Below, piece after piece: positions 62,599 through 64,000 of a stretch of 64,000 nucleotides of DNA; the first letter of the stretch is position 1, and each line of letters opens with the position of its first letter. The notes below the pieces were generated by a model that had not been told where the DNA came from, made no database searches, and saw nothing but the letters and a program-made list of their open reading frames with translations. The translations under genes were made by a program, and so were the position numbers. Source of the stretch: Streptomyces sp. TLI_171 (GTDB taxonomy: Bacteria; Actinomycetota; Actinomycetes; Streptomycetales; Streptomycetaceae); NCBI RefSeq assembly GCF_003610255.1, contig NZ_RAPS01000001.1, positions 62,001 through 126,000 of the forward strand, in the 5' to 3' direction.

Positions 62599-64000
62599 CT
62601 ACGGGTAGTTGACGACGTTGACCGGGACGGTTCCGCTCGGGGTGACCCCGCCGGTGTCGTTGATCACGTGGGAGATGGTGCCCACGTAGCCGAGCGAGAC
62701 GGTGAGCAGGTCGTGGAACTTCACGCCCGCCGTGTTCGGGACCTCGAACGAGTGGTAGGCGTTCACCGCCGGGTTGACGTTGAAGTAGCAGTAGCTGCCC
62801 AGCCCCCAGGCCTCGTGGCTGGTGACTCCGGCGCCCACCTTGTAGGCGGCGTAGCCGTTGAGGCCGTTCGGCCCGATCCAGGCGGCCTGGTTGGGCACGT
62901 CGTAGGGCATCTCGTTCTGGAAGAAGATGGTCCGGCCGTTCTGGCCGTTCCAGGTGACCTCGTACTTCTGGTAGTGCTCGACGAACAGGCCGGTGGCGAG
63001 CACGTTGTTGCCGTTGACGATCAGTCCGTTGTCGGCGGTGTTGACCGTCCAGCCGAAGGTGCCGGCGGTGCCGTGGTCGGCGCGCCAGGCCCAGATGTGG
63101 TCGATGACCGTGTCGTTGCTGTTGACGATCAGGCTGGCGGTGGCCTTGCCGGCGACCTCGCCGCCGATCCGGAAGAACACGTCCTGGATGGTGGTCGGGT
63201 TGGCGGCGTGGCCGGCCGAGGCGCCGGTGGGGCCGACGGTCAGCAGGGCGGCCGAGTTGGTGGTGCCGGCGTCGAACAGCAGGCCCTTCAGCCGGACCCC
63301 GTCGACGTCGGCGACCTGCATCGCGTTGACGCCGTTGTCGGGGACGAAGGTGGGGTAACCGATGCCGAGCACCACGGTGTTGGCCTTGGTCACGTTCAGG
63401 GTCTGGTTGAGGTGGTAGACCCCGGGGGTGACGAACAGGTTGCAGCCCTGGGAGAGCGCGTTGTTGATGGTCGCGGCGGTGTCGCCGGCCTTGACCACGT
63501 AGAACTGGCTCATCGGGACGGAGGTGCCGGGGGTGCTGCCGGCCGCCCAGCTGGGGCCGGAGGCGTTGGTGCGCAGCGCGGGCTCGAAGACCCGGTACTT
63601 GCCGGAGCCGTCGACGTACAGGTAGGGCACGTCACGGGAGACGGGGGTGGTGGCCAGGGTGGTCTCGGGCGGGCTCGGGAAGGTGTTGGCGGGGGCGCCT
63701 GAGGTTCCGGAGAAGACCATGTTCCACACGCCGCCGGCCCAGCTGCCGAGGGCGCTGTCGCGGGTGTACCACTGCTGCTGGGAGGAGGACGCGGCCTGGC
63801 CGCTGACCTTGGTGTCGGCGATGTAGCCGCCGCTGGCCCAGCCGTAACTGGCCGGGTAGAGCGCGAGGTTGCCGTGCACGTCGATCCGGCGGAACGGCGC
63901 GGCCTGGGCGACGGCCCAGCGGTTGGTGCCGCTGGAGGGGTTGATCGCCAGGTTCTCGGCGGAGCGCCAGAAGTTCTGGGTCGCGTTGCCCGCGTCGGAG
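62599..64000 (-). CDS. Secreted beta-helix protein, GH55-like, N-terminus beyond window
   Basis: The frame is open to the window edge and reads FWRSAENLAINPSSGTNRWA, FRRIDVHGNLALYPASYGWA, then a right-handed beta-helix: YVVKAGDTAATINNALSQGC, FVTPGVYHLNQTLNVTKANT, VADVDGVRLKGLLFDAGTTN, VNTADNGLIVNGNNVLATGL. The pattern resembles the large secreted actinomycete proteins grouped with GH55 exo-beta-1,3-glucanases, but the catalytic Glu was not assigned, so GH55 is tentative. At least 466 residues are present and the start lies outside the window. It ends just before the bidirectional terminator. Confidence 0.82.
   Translation of the reverse strand, partial: SDAGNATQNFWRSAENLAINPSSGTNRWAVAQAAPFRRIDVHGNLALYPASYGWASGGYIADTKVSGQAASSSQQQWYTRDSALGSWAGGVWNMVFSGTSGAPANTFPSPPETTLATTPVSRDVPYLYVDGSGKYRVFEPALRTNASGPSWAAGSTPGTSVPMSQFYVVKAGDTAATINNALSQGCNLFVTPGVYHLNQTLNVTKANTVVLGIGYPTFVPDNGVNAMQVADVDGVRLKGLLFDAGTTNSAALLTVGPTGASAGHAANPTTIQDVFFRIGGEVAGKATASLIVNSNDTVIDHIWAWRADHGTAGTFGWTVNTADNGLIVNGNNVLATGLFVEHYQKYEVTWNGQNGRTIFFQNEMPYDVPNQAAWIGPNGLNGYAAYKVGAGVTSHEAWGLGSYCYFNVNPAVNAYHSFEVPNTAGVKFHDLLTVSLGYVGTISHVINDTGGVTPSGTVPVNVVNYP

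Noticed and set aside
62599..64000. Calling the beta-helix protein a pectate lyase
   Set aside because: The right-handed helix pattern is general; the flanking motifs fit GH55-like actinomycete proteins better, and no lyase active-site residues were recognised.

Overview
The window is chromosomal DNA from a high-GC filamentous actinomycete, most likely a Streptomyces or Kitasatospora. The evidence is the strong G/C preference at third codon positions, many secreted hydrolases with Ser/Pro-rich linkers or RICIN modules, the snapalysin/LysR pair, DasR-type and CebR-type operators, LppU/SCO3897, DUF6221 and amphi-Trp proteins, and several genes with a -10 box only 6-7 nt before the start codon (leaderless transcripts). 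No tRNA, rRNA, CRISPR array or intact insertion sequence was seen.

Layout. 1-7.9 kb: a partial metallo-beta-lactamase-fold hydrolase divergent from a MarR regulator, an NB-ARC/TPR NLR-like protein, folD under a ZTP riboswitch, an EamA exporter, a PH-like membrane protein and an LppU-type protein. 8-13.4 kb: an ECF sigma factor fused to a zinc motif, a membrane span and a GH128-type glucanase, divergent from a thaumatin-like protein across a perfect 26-bp inverted repeat; then a frameshifted small gene and a secreted GH16 protein behind a c-di-AMP (ydaO) riboswitch. 13.4-22.3 kb: TetR/DUF4345, LysR/snapalysin, a second larger NB-ARC/TPR protein, a histidine phosphatase and two small proteins. 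22.4-32.3 kb: secreted GH76 (frameshifted), GH127-RICIN, PhoD phosphatase, a Rieske oxygenase, a LuxR stub and a GH19 chitinase with DasR-type operators. 32.8-42.9 kb: a beta-glucan uptake and utilisation locus (LacI regulator, GH1, peptide-type ABC transporter, GH16 lichenase) tied together by GGAAGCGCTTCC/GGGAGCGCTCCC palindromes. 43-52.5 kb: two MFS exporters, regulators, a small protein that shares a motif with the NLR-like proteins, a P-loop kinase, DUF6221, amphi-Trp and TetR/carboxymuconolactone-decarboxylase-like genes. 52.7-57 kb: decayed genes (TetR stub, potassium-channel remnant, and a divergent FAD-monooxygenase/TetR pair whose shared 5' ends are deleted) around an intact FeS-type photolyase. 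57.2-64 kb: PP2C phosphatase, epoxide hydrolase/WYL regulator, TetR/aldo-keto reductase and a partial beta-helix (GH55-like) secreted protein.

How the genes work together. A large share of the coding capacity attacks fungal or plant wall polymers: beta-1,3-glucan (GH128-like, two GH16, thaumatin-like, GH55-like), chitin (GH19), alpha-mannan (GH76) and arabinan (GH127). The LacI/GH1/ABC set can import and hydrolyse the resulting beta-oligoglucosides. The strongest candidate for an under-described system is the sigma-factor/glucanase fusion and the thaumatin-like gene. The same 26-bp element sits in the same orientation exactly 47 nt upstream of each start codon, which suggests that a membrane-anchored sigma factor drives itself and a wall-binding partner. 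A second theme is a set of NLR-like proteins sharing a short Gly-Ser-Val-Ala motif with a small stand-alone protein.
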